DNA of 64,000 nucleotides from Clostridia bacterium (GTDB lineage: Bacteria; Bacillota; Clostridia; UBA1212), in contig JAFSVU010000013.1 of NCBI GenBank assembly GCA_017444825.1, positions 62,001-126,000 on the forward strand, in the 5' to 3' direction. A program made the translations under genes and the position numbers. Of this stretch, positions 25,539 through 34,698 are shown one piece after another (position 1 is the stretch's first letter; the number at the start of each line of letters is the position of its first letter). The notes under the pieces were generated by a model. It searched no databases and was not told the origin of the DNA. It saw only the letters and a list, made by a program, of their open reading frames with translations.

Positions 25539-28500
25539 TCGTCCCGGTAACTTTAACGACCGTAATGACCGTATTCTCGCCGTTGATGTCCCACTCTTTG
25601 GAGACACCTTCCATCGGTTTGGTGGAGAGGCTGTCGGCGAGCACGTCGTGGCTGATGGAGGCCGAGAGGGCGGTGGCTGCATTTTCCACCGTTTCGGTGC
25701 CTGTGATCGAAACCAGAATGTGGTCGGTGACGTCGAAGCCGGCGTCCTTGCGCATGGTCTGGATCTTGCTGATCAGTTCGCGGGCATAACCCTCGAGGAT
25801 GAGTTCTTCGGTGAGGGTCGTGTCGATGGCGACGGCATAGCCGGGTTCGGAGACGGAGGCGTAGCCGGGGACCTTGGCGACGTCAATGAGCAGGTCGTCT
25901 GTCTCGAGCTCGATCTCTGCGGAGGGCAGGGTGAGCTTCAGCTTGCCGGTCTCGTCCAGTTCGCGCTTGGCGGCATTGCCGTTTACTTCAGAAAGAGCTG
26001 TGCGGATCTCACCCAGAAGCTTACCGAATTTTGGGCCCACCGTGCGGAGCTGGGGTTTGAATGTGTACGTCGAGAAGCGGGACATATCGCTCACAAACTC
26101 GACCTTCTTAACGTTGAGCTCGTCGCCAATGACAGCCTTGTACTCGTCCTTGAGGTCGGCCGGAGCAGATATGTACATCACCGAAAGAGGCTGGCGGTTC
26201 TTGATAGCTGCGTCGTTGCGGCATGCGCGGCCCATCACGACGATCTTAAGCACTTCTTCCATTGACGTCTCAAGGTCCTTGTCGATGGCGGCCTTGTCGG
26301 CAACGGGATAGTCGCAGAGATGCACGCTCTCGGGAGCGCTTTGGTCGACGGAGCACACCAGGTTCTGATAGATCTCCTCCGAAAGGAACGGGATCATCGG
26401 AGCCGCAAGCTTGACCAATGTGACCAGCGTAGTGTAAAGGGTCATGTACGCATTGGTTTTGTCCTGCGAAAGGCCTTTTGCCCAGAAGCGCTCACGGCTG
26501 CGGCGGACGTACCAGTTGCTCATCTCGTCGACGAAATCCTGGAGGGCGCGGGCGGCCTCGGTGATGCGGTAGTTCTCAAGGTCTGAGTCGACCTCGATTA
26601 TAAGCGAATTGAGCTTTGAAAGGAGCCAGCGGTCCATGCCCGAAAGGGTGGAGCGGTCCAGAGTGTGCTTTGTGGGGTCGAAACCGTCGATGTCCGCGTA
26701 GAGCACGTAGAATGCGTATGTGTTGCGGAGGGTGCCCAGGAACTTGCGCTGGCCTTCATTGACGGCGTCTGCCGAGAATTTGTTGGGCAGCCAGGGGGCG
26801 CTGTTTTCGTAGAAGTACCACCTGACGGAATCGGCGCCGTGGTCCGCGAGGGCCTGGAAGGGGTCGACTGCATTGCCCTTGGATTTGCTCATCTTTTGGC
26901 CGAATTCGTCAAGGACCAGACCGAGGACCACCACGTTCTTGTAGGGGGCCTTGTTGAAGAGGAGGGTCGAGATCGCAAGCAGCGAGTAGAACCAGCCTCT
27001 TGTCTGGTCAACGGCTTCGGAGATGAAGTCCGCAGGGAAGTTTTCCTCGAAGATATCCTTGTTTTCGAAGGGGTAGTGCCACTGGGCAAAGGGCATTGCG
27101 CCTGAGTCGAACCAGCAGTCTATGACCTCGGGGGTCCTGTGCATCGTCTTGCCGCAGTCCGGGCACTTGATGGTCACGTTGTCGATGTAGGGTCTGTGAA
27201 GCTCGATATCATCCGGGCAGTTGTCCGAGAGCTCCTTCAGCTCCGCGATGGAACCGATGGAGATACGCTTTCCGCAGGAGCATTCCCAGATGTTGAGAGG
27301 TGTGCCCCAGTATCTGTTTCTGCTGACGCCCCAGTCCTGAACGTTTTCAAGCCAGCTTCCGAAGCGGCCCTTGCCAATGCCTTCGGGTATCCAGTTGACG
27401 GTGTTGTTATTGGCGATGAGCTGATCCCTGACGGCGGTCATCTTGATGAACCAGGAGTCTCTTGCGTAGTAGATGAGAGGTGTGTCGCATCTCCAGCAGA
27501 AGGGATAGCTGTGCTCAAACTTGAGTTTTTTGAAGAGAAGGCCTTTTTCCCTGAGGGCGTCCATGATCATGGGGTCTGCTTTCTTGCAGAACGTGCCTGC
27601 CCAGGGTGTCTCGGCGGTCATCTCGCCCTTGGAATCCACCAGCTGGACGAAGGGGAGACCGTACTTTTTGCCAACGTTGCTGTCGTCCTCACCGAAAGCG
27701 GGGGCAATGTGGACCACGCCCGTACCGTCTGTCAGTGTGACGTAGCTGTCGCAGACCACGTAGAAAGCCTTGCCCTTCGGGTTCGAGAAATCAAACAGAG
27801 GCTCGTACTCTTTAAACTCCAGATCTTTTCCTTTGCAGGTCTCAAGGATCTCCGCGTCCTCACCGAGAACGGATTTGACCAATGCCTCGGCCATGTAGTA
27901 CGTATACTCGCCGGACTTCACCTTGGCGTAGCTCTCCACCGGGTTGACGCACAGCGCGACGTTGGACGGAAGCGTCCAGGGAGTCGTGGTCCACGCAAGT
28001 ATGTAAGCGTCCTCGCCCTTGACTTTGAAGCGGACGATGACACTGGTCTCTTTCACGTCTTTATACCCCTGGGCAACCTCGTGAGAGGAGAGGGGGGTGC
28101 CGCAGCGGGGGCAGTAGGGAACGATCTTGTAGCCCTTGTAGAGCAGGCCCTTGTTCCAGATCTCCTTCAGCGCCCACCATTCGGACTCAATGAAAGTGTT
28201 GTGGTAAGTCACGTAGGGGTCGTCCATGTCAGCCCAGAAACCGACGGTGGCTGAGAAATCCTCCCACATGCCTTTGTATTTCCAGACGCTCTCCTTGCAC
28301 TTGTCAATGAAGGGCTCCAGTCCGTACTGCTCGATCTGCTCCTTGCCGTCAAGACCCAGCTGCTTTTCGACCTCAAGCTCCACCGGGAGACCGTGGGTGT
28401 CCCAACCGGCTTTTCTCAGGACCTTGCATCCCTTCATCGTCTTGTAGCGGGGGATCATGTCCTTAATGACGCGGGTAAGCACGTGGCCAATGTGAGGCTT

Positions 28501-28656
28501 GCCGTTCGCCGTAGGCGGTCCGTCGTAAAATGTGAAGACCGGATGTCCCTCCCTTGTCTCCACGCTCTTTTCGAATATGCGGTTGTCACGCCAAAACTTC
28601 TCGATCGCTTTCTCGCGCTCGACCACGCTCAGGTCTGACGAAACCTTTTTGTACAT
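25534..28656 (-). CDS. ileS: Isoleucyl-tRNA synthetase (type 2, eukaryote-like class)
   Basis: A 1040-residue class I synthetase charging tRNA-Ile. The HIGH signature is in GPPTANGKPHIGHVL (about residues 47-61), the KMSKS signature in QKMSKSKGNAV, and a CP1 editing domain lies between. A CPRCGTPLS/CPDCGKT set may bind zinc. The length and wording of the HIGH block fit the IleRS2 branch, which in other bacteria is associated with low sensitivity to mupirocin; that last point is inference. Expression is controlled by the T-box leader upstream. Confidence 0.96.
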   Translation of the reverse strand: MYKKVSSDLSVVEREKAIEKFWRDNRIFEKSVETREGHPVFTFYDGPPTANGKPHIGHVLTRVIKDMIPRYKTMKGCKVLRKAGWDTHGLPVELEVEKQLGLDGKEQIEQYGLEPFIDKCKESVWKYKGMWEDFSATVGFWADMDDPYVTYHNTFIESEWWALKEIWNKGLLYKGYKIVPYCPRCGTPLSSHEVAQGYKDVKETSVIVRFKVKGEDAYILAWTTTPWTLPSNVALCVNPVESYAKVKSGEYTYYMAEALVKSVLGEDAEILETCKGKDLEFKEYEPLFDFSNPKGKAFYVVCDSYVTLTDGTGVVHIAPAFGEDDSNVGKKYGLPFVQLVDSKGEMTAETPWAGTFCKKADPMIMDALREKGLLFKKLKFEHSYPFCWRCDTPLIYYARDSWFIKMTAVRDQLIANNNTVNWIPEGIGKGRFGSWLENVQDWGVSRNRYWGTPLNIWECSCGKRISIGSIAELKELSDNCPDDIELHRPYIDNVTIKCPDCGKTMHRTPEVIDCWFDSGAMPFAQWHYPFENKDIFEENFPADFISEAVDQTRGWFYSLLAISTLLFNKAPYKNVVVLGLVLDEFGQKMSKSKGNAVDPFQALADHGADSVRWYFYENSAPWLPNKFSADAVNEGQRKFLGTLRNTYAFYVLYADIDGFDPTKHTLDRSTLSGMDRWLLSKLNSLIIEVDSDLENYRITEAARALQDFVDEMSNWYVRRSRERFWAKGLSQDKTNAYMTLYTTLVTLVKLAAPMIPFLSEEIYQNLVCSVDQSAPESVHLCDYPVADKAAIDKDLETSMEEVLKIVVMGRACRNDAAIKNRQPLSVMYISAPADLKDEYKAVIGDELNVKKVEFVSDMSRFSTYTFKPQLRTVGPKFGKLLGEIRTALSEVNGNAAKRELDETGKLKLTLPSAEIELETDDLLIDVAKVPGYASVSEPGYAVAIDTTLTEELILEGYARELISKIQTMRKDAGFDVTDHILVSITGTETVENAATALSASISHDVLADSLSTKPMEGVSKEWDINGENTVITVVKVTGTK

Positions 28657-28689
28657 TTAAAATCACCTCGTATATCGCATTGGTTTTTG

Positions 28690-28975
28690 TTTAAGCATTA
28701 AAAAAACGCTCTTCCCCCTGTCCAAAGCAATGGGAAAAGCGCCTCAAAAGCACGATCCTGGTATACCCAAAGCTCCATACAGTCATATGTGCCCGTTTTA
28801 ACGGTCGGAAACCGGCTCCGCTACTCGCATTCGTGCAATAACCAATGCTTTCACTTCGCTGCTAAGGAGTGATATTCGGAACGTGCCTACTCATGCAGGA
28901 CCTTTCACCGACCGCCTGCTCGCTTTGATTTTCAGCGCGACTTACTGTCTCCGTCAACGCATTTCGGATACGCGC
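28690..28975 (-). ncRNA. T-box riboswitch leader of ileS (Ile specifier)
   Basis: Read on the minus strand, the stem I region has the AG-bulge stretch CAGTAAGTCGC, the apical motif AGCGAGCAGG...GGTGAAAGGTCCTGC, and a specifier loop GAATATCACTCC with ATC (isoleucine). A stem III (CCGTTAAAACGG) follows. The leader ends in a terminator (28700-28740): CGCTTTTCCC paired with GGGGAAGAGCG, then seven T residues. The expected antiterminator core GGGTGGNACC is not seen; the equivalent place reads GGGTATACCAGG. Uncharged tRNA-Ile should prevent termination and raise ileS expression. Confidence 0.85.
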
Positions 28976-28977
28976 AA

Positions 28978-29006
28978 AGAATATCAAATTAATAATAGGT
29001 TGTCAA
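28978..29006 (-). promoter_or_regulatory. Promoter of the ileS leader
   Basis: Minus-strand TTGACA (29006-29001), 17-base spacer, TATTCT (28983-28978). It places the transcript start at about 28970, at the 5' end of the T-box structure. Confidence 0.8.
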
Positions 29007-29012
29007 ACGGTT

Positions 29013-29040
29013 TTGAATTTCCCGCCGAAAGTGCTATCAT
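29013..29040 (+). promoter_or_regulatory. Probable promoter of the GH5-like gene
   Basis: TTGAAT (29013-29018), 16-base spacer, TATCAT (29035-29040), divergent from the ileS promoter and only a few bases from it. Confidence 0.5.
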
Positions 29041-29099
29041 AGGACTGACGCTCTATAAGAAAGGATAAACCGTCGTTCTTCGGTGGTTTCGGGTGGCAT

Positions 29100-30587
29100 A
29101 TGAAAAGGATTCTTTTTCTGATCACTTTGGTTATACTGGCAGTCTCGCTCCTTGCGGGGTCGGTCTGCGCAGAAAACGGAGGCAAGCAAATGAACAAGGA
29201 CAGGTACGGGCTCCACGTGGAGGCTGACGGCACTGTGACTCTGAGAGGGAAGCCGTTTTACGGGTTTGGCGTGAACTATTTCGCAGCTTTTGCGAGATAC
29301 GTGGAGTCGGACAGCCAGGTTACGGAGGAGTTTGAGGCGGGTCTTGCGGGCCTTGCGTCATATAACATCCCCTTTATCAGAATGCCTCTTTCCGGCTATT
29401 CCGCTTCATATTACGATCTCTACGACGAGGACCCCGAGAGGGTTTTCAGCTACATGAAGGCGGTGCTGGACGAGTGCGAGAAGAATCACATTGGCGTCAT
29501 CGGAAGTCTTATGTGGTGGGAGGCGGCCATCCCCTGCCATATTAAAGGGAAGCGCTCGGATATGGGTGATCCCGAAAGTGAGACGGTGAAATACGCCAAA
29601 AAATACGTTGCGGACGTTGTGTCCCGCTTCGCCGACCATCCGGCCATATGGGGCTGGGAGATCGGAAACGAGTACAACCTTAATGCGGACCTCTGCGACA
29701 AGGAGCTCAAGGAATATCTCTGGTACCCCTACGACAGTATGCCGGTGGACGACATAGACGGCTTTGACTATTACACTTCGGAGGAGATGGCGGCATTTTA
29801 CAGCGAGATCGCGGGCGTCATCAGGGAGTACGATACATACAGGATCATTTCCACCGGCAACGGCGAGATGCGGCCGGCGTCTTACGCGCTCTACGAACAG
29901 GGCAAAGAAAAGGATGAAAACCATCTGTGGGATATGCGCTGGGACGCAAATACCAGAGAGCAGTTTGAATATACGAATAAGCTCATGACTCCGGATCCGG
30001 TCGACACCCTCTGCTTTCATCTTCAGCAGGCCACCTACGACGGAAGCAACAGATACATTATGAATTTCCGGGTCTTCGGGCGAAATCTTTCCTCGAAGGA
30101 GTATTTTCAGGCATATTACGAGACCGCGAAGAGCATGGGCAAGGCCTGCTACTTCGGCGAGTTCGGGGATCTTCTGGACATGGAGAACGCTCCTGATATG
30201 GAGGAAAAATTCAGAGAAATAACCAATGCTATCTCCGAGTCCGGCATTCAGATCGCATCCCTCTGGCAGTTCCAGGACTACACCGACGAGGGGCCTGCGG
30301 GCATCAAGCTTACTGTGCTCTCTGAAATGAACCGGAAGCTTTCTGCGGACGGTAAGCAGGGGAGCGACAGCGTCTGGCAGCCTCCGACGGGAGACGAGCC
30401 GGTGTACGAGCCCGAAATAACCAATGCCCCGAAGCCCACAGACGACCCTGAAGAAAGCCACACGTCCTTAAGGCGCAAGATCGTTTGTGCGATCACGGGG
30501 GCGCTGGTCCTGGTGGTTGCGGCGACGGTAATACTGTGCGTGGTGTTTGGGATCAAAAAAGCGAAAAAAGTAAAAAGTAAAAGTTAA
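29100..30587 (+). CDS. Membrane-anchored GH5-like glycosidase (mannanase/cellulase clan)
   Basis: A 495-residue exported enzyme. It has a signal peptide (about residues 1-24), then a TIM barrel of the GH-A clan: the acid/base Glu is in GWEIGNEYN (about 184-192) and the nucleophile Glu in CYFGEFGD (near 354). A Pro/Thr/Glu-rich linker leads to a C-terminal membrane helix (about 459-484) and a Lys-rich tail, so the catalytic domain is displayed outside the cell. The pattern is nearest to GH5-type beta-mannanases, but the subfamily is not certain. The last codons (KVKSKS) are encoded by repeat copy 5. Confidence 0.86.
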   Translation: MKRILFLITLVILAVSLLAGSVCAENGGKQMNKDRYGLHVEADGTVTLRGKPFYGFGVNYFAAFARYVESDSQVTEEFEAGLAGLASYNIPFIRMPLSGYSASYYDLYDEDPERVFSYMKAVLDECEKNHIGVIGSLMWWEAAIPCHIKGKRSDMGDPESETVKYAKKYVADVVSRFADHPAIWGWEIGNEYNLNADLCDKELKEYLWYPYDSMPVDDIDGFDYYTSEEMAAFYSEIAGVIREYDTYRIISTGNGEMRPASYALYEQGKEKDENHLWDMRWDANTREQFEYTNKLMTPDPVDTLCFHLQQATYDGSNRYIMNFRVFGRNLSSKEYFQAYYETAKSMGKACYFGEFGDLLDMENAPDMEEKFREITNAISESGIQIASLWQFQDYTDEGPAGIKLTVLSEMNRKLSADGKQGSDSVWQPPTGDEPVYEPEITNAPKPTDDPEESHTSLRRKIVCAITGALVLVVAATVILCVVFGIKKAKKVKSKS

Positions 30588-30690
30588 AGGGAGTGCCGCT
30601 CAAAGTAATAAGTAAAAGGTAAGAGGTAATAGCGGGCCCACTTCTTGACGTGAGGGAGTGCCGCCCAAGGTACTGAGTACAAGGAGAATT
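30570..30690 (+). repeat. 3'-end repeat element, copy 5
   Basis: 7-nt units AAGTAAA/AGTAAAA begin inside the last codons of the GH5-like gene. Then TAAAGGGAGTGCCGCTCAA, more units, and a second core GGGAGTGCCGCCCAAGG. The end of the element supplies sequence just ahead of the ribosome site (AAGGAGAA) of the next gene. Confidence 0.86.
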
Positions 30691-30695
30691 GTGTT

Positions 30696-33062
30696 ATGAA
30701 AATGTTTGATGGTGTGAGACGCATTGGTTTTTTCAGAATTGTCGCTGTGCTGATGGCTGCGGCGCTTCTGGTGACGGCGTGCATTGGTTTTGCGGGCTGT
30801 GAACCGACTAAACCGGGTGAGCCCGGTGCGACAGATACAGCGGGACCGGATGAGACTCCCGGAGCGGATGATTCCAAAGCGACCTTTACGGTGGCGGAGG
30901 GCGGTGCCAGCGAATATAAGTTCGTGATCGGGAACATTGCCGATTTCGGTGACGACGCAGTGAAGGTGGCCTCCGAAAGGCTGAAGAAAAGCGGCATTTC
31001 GATACCTGTTGCGGCGGAGGGCGAGACCCCTGCCCACAGAATACTTGTGGAGACCTCGGAGGATATGAACGACCCCGAGGGCGGGATACTTTCCTTTGAG
31101 GGCTACAGGATAACCGCCGACAAGGACAACAACATCACCATCACGGGCGGAAACCTTGAGAGCACGGGTGCCGGCGTCGAATACTTCAGACAGATGTTCA
31201 AGGACGGTTCGCTGAAGCTGGAAGAGGGCTTTGAGTACAATTTCCACCCCTTTAAAAAGGGCGGAAGCTTCCGCGTTGCCGGGACACCCATTGACGATTT
31301 TAAGGTCGTGGCGCAGGCCGGTGACACGCTGGCAGAGACCGCCGCAAAGTACATTGAAAAGCTTCTGTTTACGTCAAGAGGCGTTTACATTGGCGATAAT
31401 GACGGTTCTTTGCACACCATCTCCTTTGAGTACGGAGCCGATGACGCCATGGAGGGAAGTGTCAGGGTCGAGGGCGGAAACATCGTGGTCAAGGGAAGCA
31501 AAAAGATAGGCCTTTACAGGCTGTTCAGGGAATTCCTTGAGTTTGTTGAAGAGGACGAGATCGCAGATGGAACCTCAATTGAGACCGAGTTCGCAGATTT
31601 TATCTCCTACGAGGATTTCGGGGCAGTGGGCGACGGCGTGACCGATGACAGCAAGGCGATAAAGGAAGCCCACGATCAGCAGAAAGAGACCGGAAAGCCT
31701 ATATTTGCGAGAGAAGACGCCACCTACTACATCGGTAAAAACGCGAAGGTGTCGAGGATCGGAAACGACGTGGACTGGTCTACGGCTCATTTCATCATTG
31801 ACGACAGCGAGCTTAAGAGCGCAGGCGCCAACATTTTCACCATTCCGGCAGCTTCGAAGTCATCCTCCATCAAAAACGATCTCAAGAAGGTGGCTGCGGG
31901 GGCTGAGAGCCTTGGCGTGACCCTTACCGCCAAGTCCATGGTGACCATAACCAATGACGGCGTAAAGCAATACATCAGAAAAGGCGCCAACCAGGACGCG
32001 GGTTCCTCCCAGAAAGAGGTCATTATCTGCAACGAGGACGGCACTGTGGATCCGTCGACTCCGGTGATCTGGGATTTCAAGAAGGTCACTTCCGCGACTG
32101 CGGTTCCGGTGGACGATCCGGTCATAACCGTCAGGGGAGGCATTTTCACCACCATTGCGAATCAGGCCGCCAGCAATTACACCTACTACAACAGGGGCAT
32201 CGAGATCCAGCGCTCCAACGCGGTCATAAGGGACGTGGCCCACTACATCACAGGCGAGGGCGACACGGGTGCTCCATACAACGGCTTCCTGATGATCTCG
32301 AACACCTATAACCTGACCGTCATGGACACCATCCTCACGCCCCACAAGACCTACTACACCCAGGGCACCGGCGGCTTCACGCCAATGGGCTCTTACGACT
32401 GCCAGGTGACGAGCTCCATTGGTTTGAATTTTGTGAACGTGATCCAGTCAAGAAGCATAAACGACATGCTGTACTGGGGCACTTTTGCATCCAATTATTC
32501 GAGAAATATCACTTTCGACGGCTGCATCATAGGCCGCTTCGACGCCCACAAGAGCGTGTGCAACGTGACTCTCAAGAATTGCTCCTTCGGCCACCAGGGC
32601 ATCAACCTTATCGGCCAGGGCACCGCGCTGATCGAAAACTGCAATATCTACGGCAGAAACATAATCAACCTCCGTGACGACTACGGCTCCACGTGGGACG
32701 GCGATATCGTCATCAAAAACTGCGCCTATTATCCGGGCTACGGCATTGCCCAGGTTGACGCGGAGCTCATCGGAGGCACCAATACCTTCGACCACAATTT
32801 CGGGTACACCTGCTACCTGCCGAAGAACGTCACAATCGACGGGCTTTACGTGAACGACTCCCAGTCTCTCGAGGGCCTGGCGCCGATGCTCTACGCCAAT
32901 ATCAACCCCGACTACAACAGCGCGGACTACAAGGCAAAATACCCCATGGTGATCGAAACCGTCGCCAATGTGAAGAATTTCGAGTCCTATTCGGGCAAGA
33001 GCCTGGTGATTTCGAGAAACGGGTTTATGTTTGCGAACGTAAAACTTGAAATTATTGACTAA
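30696..33062 (+). CDS. Beta-helix (pectate-lyase-like) lipoprotein
   Basis: A 788-residue exported protein. The N-terminus has a basic, hydrophobic signal with possible lipobox cysteines at LVTAC (about residue 28) and FAGC (about 35), followed by a Gly/Pro/Thr/Asp-rich spacer. Residues about 60-300 form two domains of unknown type with repeated 'GGxxxV' strands. From SYEDFGAVGDGVTDDSKAI (about 305) the sequence is a pectate-lyase superfamily right-handed beta-helix (PF12708-like), with many short N/D-rich strand turns to the end. It probably binds or cleaves a polysaccharide at the cell surface. It follows the GH5-like gene and may be co-transcribed. Confidence 0.84.
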   Translation: MKMFDGVRRIGFFRIVAVLMAAALLVTACIGFAGCEPTKPGEPGATDTAGPDETPGADDSKATFTVAEGGASEYKFVIGNIADFGDDAVKVASERLKKSGISIPVAAEGETPAHRILVETSEDMNDPEGGILSFEGYRITADKDNNITITGGNLESTGAGVEYFRQMFKDGSLKLEEGFEYNFHPFKKGGSFRVAGTPIDDFKVVAQAGDTLAETAAKYIEKLLFTSRGVYIGDNDGSLHTISFEYGADDAMEGSVRVEGGNIVVKGSKKIGLYRLFREFLEFVEEDEIADGTSIETEFADFISYEDFGAVGDGVTDDSKAIKEAHDQQKETGKPIFAREDATYYIGKNAKVSRIGNDVDWSTAHFIIDDSELKSAGANIFTIPAASKSSSIKNDLKKVAAGAESLGVTLTAKSMVTITNDGVKQYIRKGANQDAGSSQKEVIICNEDGTVDPSTPVIWDFKKVTSATAVPVDDPVITVRGGIFTTIANQAASNYTYYNRGIEIQRSNAVIRDVAHYITGEGDTGAPYNGFLMISNTYNLTVMDTILTPHKTYYTQGTGGFTPMGSYDCQVTSSIGLNFVNVIQSRSINDMLYWGTFASNYSRNITFDGCIIGRFDAHKSVCNVTLKNCSFGHQGINLIGQGTALIENCNIYGRNIINLRDDYGSTWDGDIVIKNCAYYPGYGIAQVDAELIGGTNTFDHNFGYTCYLPKNVTIDGLYVNDSQSLEGLAPMLYANINPDYNSADYKAKYPMVIETVANVKNFESYSGKSLVISRNGFMFANVKLEIID

Positions 33063-33065
33063 ATG

Positions 33066-33165
33066 ATAAGTACCAAGTAAGAAGTAATAGGTAATAGGTA
33101 ATAAGTAAAAGGTAAAAAGTAAAAAAGTAATAAGTAATAGATTAATGCGTAAAAATAGGTAAAAA
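33066..33165 (+). repeat. 3'-end repeat element, copy 6 (heptads only)
   Basis: An almost pure run of RGTAANA units (AGTACCA, AGTAAGA, AGTAATA, GGTAATA twice, AGTAAAA, GGTAAAA, AGTAATA) lies directly after the stop of the beta-helix gene and before a terminator. The GC-rich core is absent, showing that the heptads can exist alone. Confidence 0.85.
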
Positions 33166-33171
33166 GTGAAG

Positions 33172-33203
33172 GCTGCGGGGCGGAGGCTCATGCGCAGCTT
33201 TTA
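33172..33203. terminator. Terminator between convergent genes
   Basis: GCTGCG (33172-33177) pairs with CGCAGC (33193-33198), then TTTTAC. On the other strand the hairpin is followed by a T-rich stretch, so it probably serves both the beta-helix gene and the transporter gene. Confidence 0.6.
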
Positions 33204-33205
33204 CT

Positions 33206-34510
33206 TTATCTCAGTATCAGTGAAAGCACCGCCAGGACTGCGCCGAGGGTCGGTACGGAGATCAGCGCACCGTACTTAACGAATTTCCCGAAAGAGAAGG
33301 GCACGTCATGACTTTTTAAGATCGACGACCACATCATGCCTGCAAGGGCTCCGATCGGCGTCAAAAAGGCCCCGAGGTTTGAACCCGCAATCGAGGCATA
33401 GAGCGCGCCCGTTCCTGCTGTTCCCTCGAGGGTCCCGGCAATGGAACTGAAAAGAACGCTCATGGGGATGTTATTGATTACATTGGACGACAGAAACGAC
33501 GCGACACCGTACTTTAAGACCGTATGATCGGTCCCAAAGAAGCCGGCAATGCTTTCCGTTACTCCATTCTCCTCAAGGGCGAGGATGATGACGAACATCG
33601 AAAGCACGAATGGAATGAGCTGCCAGGGGGCTCTTTTGAGACACGAGCCCAGCTCCTCCGGCTTTTTCTTCCGGATAGCGGATGCGATAGCCGTGCAAAT
33701 GAAGAGGCTGACCGCAAACCCCAGGGCCACGTACCACATCTCAAAGCCGATGTACGAACTGACGGCAAGGAGCACGGTGCAAAGTCCCAGATGGAGCAGG
33801 CCGATAATGAGGAGCGGCTTGTCCTTGATGACTGCCGCCGGGGCCGTTCCGCTGATCTTCTCCGAAAGCTTTTTCCGGAAAATAAGGAAAAGCATGCCGA
33901 AGGACACGAGACCTGCCGCCAGCGTGGGCAGTATCATTACCTTAAAATATTCTGCAAAACCAATGCCGCCCGCCGTGGCGAGGTAGATGTTGGTGGGATT
34001 GCCGATTATGAGGGCCATGCTCCAGGTATTGGCGGCAATGAACTCCGCAAACAGGTAGGGCACGGGGCTGATCTTGGCGTTTTTTGCAAAATAGCAAATA
34101 AACGGCGTGAACGTGAGTATGATTATGTCATTGGATGTGAAAACGGTGAGCACCGAGACCGTGAGATAGAGGCTTACGAAAAGCGCCACCTGGCTGTTTT
34201 TTGCGACCCGAAGGGCCTTTGCCGCCAGAAACGCGAAGAAGCCCACCTCGTCAAGGAATACGGACAGCACCGTCATCGAAATGAAAAGAACCAATATCTT
34301 TATCGGATTTATAGGGGTGTTTGAGGTGAGCTCCCGAAGAACGTCCCCGAACCTGGCGGTGCCGGTGACCAGAACGATCAAAGCGCCCGTCAACGTGATA
34401 AGCCAGTAGGAATCCGTCCTGAGCTTTCCCAGATGGACCTTGGGGAAAAACAATATCGATAAGATCATAGTTGCGCAAGTCGATGCGCCAAGGATCCATG
34501 CGGCTGCCAT
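33206..34510 (-). CDS. ArsB/NhaD-type ion transporter (IT superfamily)
   Basis: A 434-residue polytopic membrane protein with about 11-12 hydrophobic helices in two similar halves. Each half has a re-entrant region marked by FTSNDIIILTFTP / IIGNPTNIYLA and SNVINNIPMSVLF / SNLGAFLTPIGALAGMMW, the pattern of the ArsB-NhaD/CitMHS group. The ion (arsenite, Na+/H+, dicarboxylate) cannot be deduced; no arsenic genes lie nearby. AGAGGA precedes the ATG. It is a single gene, facing away from the XRE regulator. Confidence 0.85.
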   Translation of the reverse strand: MAAAWILGASTCATMILSILFFPKVHLGKLRTDSYWLITLTGALIVLVTGTARFGDVLRELTSNTPINPIKILVLFISMTVLSVFLDEVGFFAFLAAKALRVAKNSQVALFVSLYLTVSVLTVFTSNDIIILTFTPFICYFAKNAKISPVPYLFAEFIAANTWSMALIIGNPTNIYLATAGGIGFAEYFKVMILPTLAAGLVSFGMLFLIFRKKLSEKISGTAPAAVIKDKPLLIIGLLHLGLCTVLLAVSSYIGFEMWYVALGFAVSLFICTAIASAIRKKKPEELGSCLKRAPWQLIPFVLSMFVIILALEENGVTESIAGFFGTDHTVLKYGVASFLSSNVINNIPMSVLFSSIAGTLEGTAGTGALYASIAGSNLGAFLTPIGALAGMMWSSILKSHDVPFSFGKFVKYGALISVPTLGAVLAVLSLILR

Positions 34511-34634
34511 AGCTGTTCCTCTTTGAAAAATTGATGGATCTGCGCGGCGAACCCGTCGTACGGACCGGTTTTTTCAAAACCCGCGGAATGATAGCACTTT
34601 AAGCAACCTTGTTCAACCGATTTTTTTGTAAATA

Positions 34635-34663
34635 TTGAATTTTTGCGCCGGATGTGACATAAT
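34635..34663 (+). promoter_or_regulatory. Probable promoter of the XRE regulator gene
   Basis: TTGAAT (34635-34640), 17-base spacer, CATAAT (34658-34663). Confidence 0.55.
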
Positions 34664-34698
34664 TGACCCGTCAATAAACCTTGGAGGATTGACTGGCG

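Noticed and set aside
27139-28254. A 371-codon open frame on the plus strand inside ileS
   Set aside because: It is antisense to a full-length ileS with all catalytic motifs and has no ribosome site or family features.
29406-30461. A 351-codon minus-strand frame in the GH5-like gene
   Set aside because: Antisense shadow; the plus strand has a signal peptide, catalytic motifs and a membrane anchor.
33066-33165. Possible CRISPR array in the tandem repeats
   Set aside because: Units are 7 nt, degenerate and without spacers; no cas genes are present.
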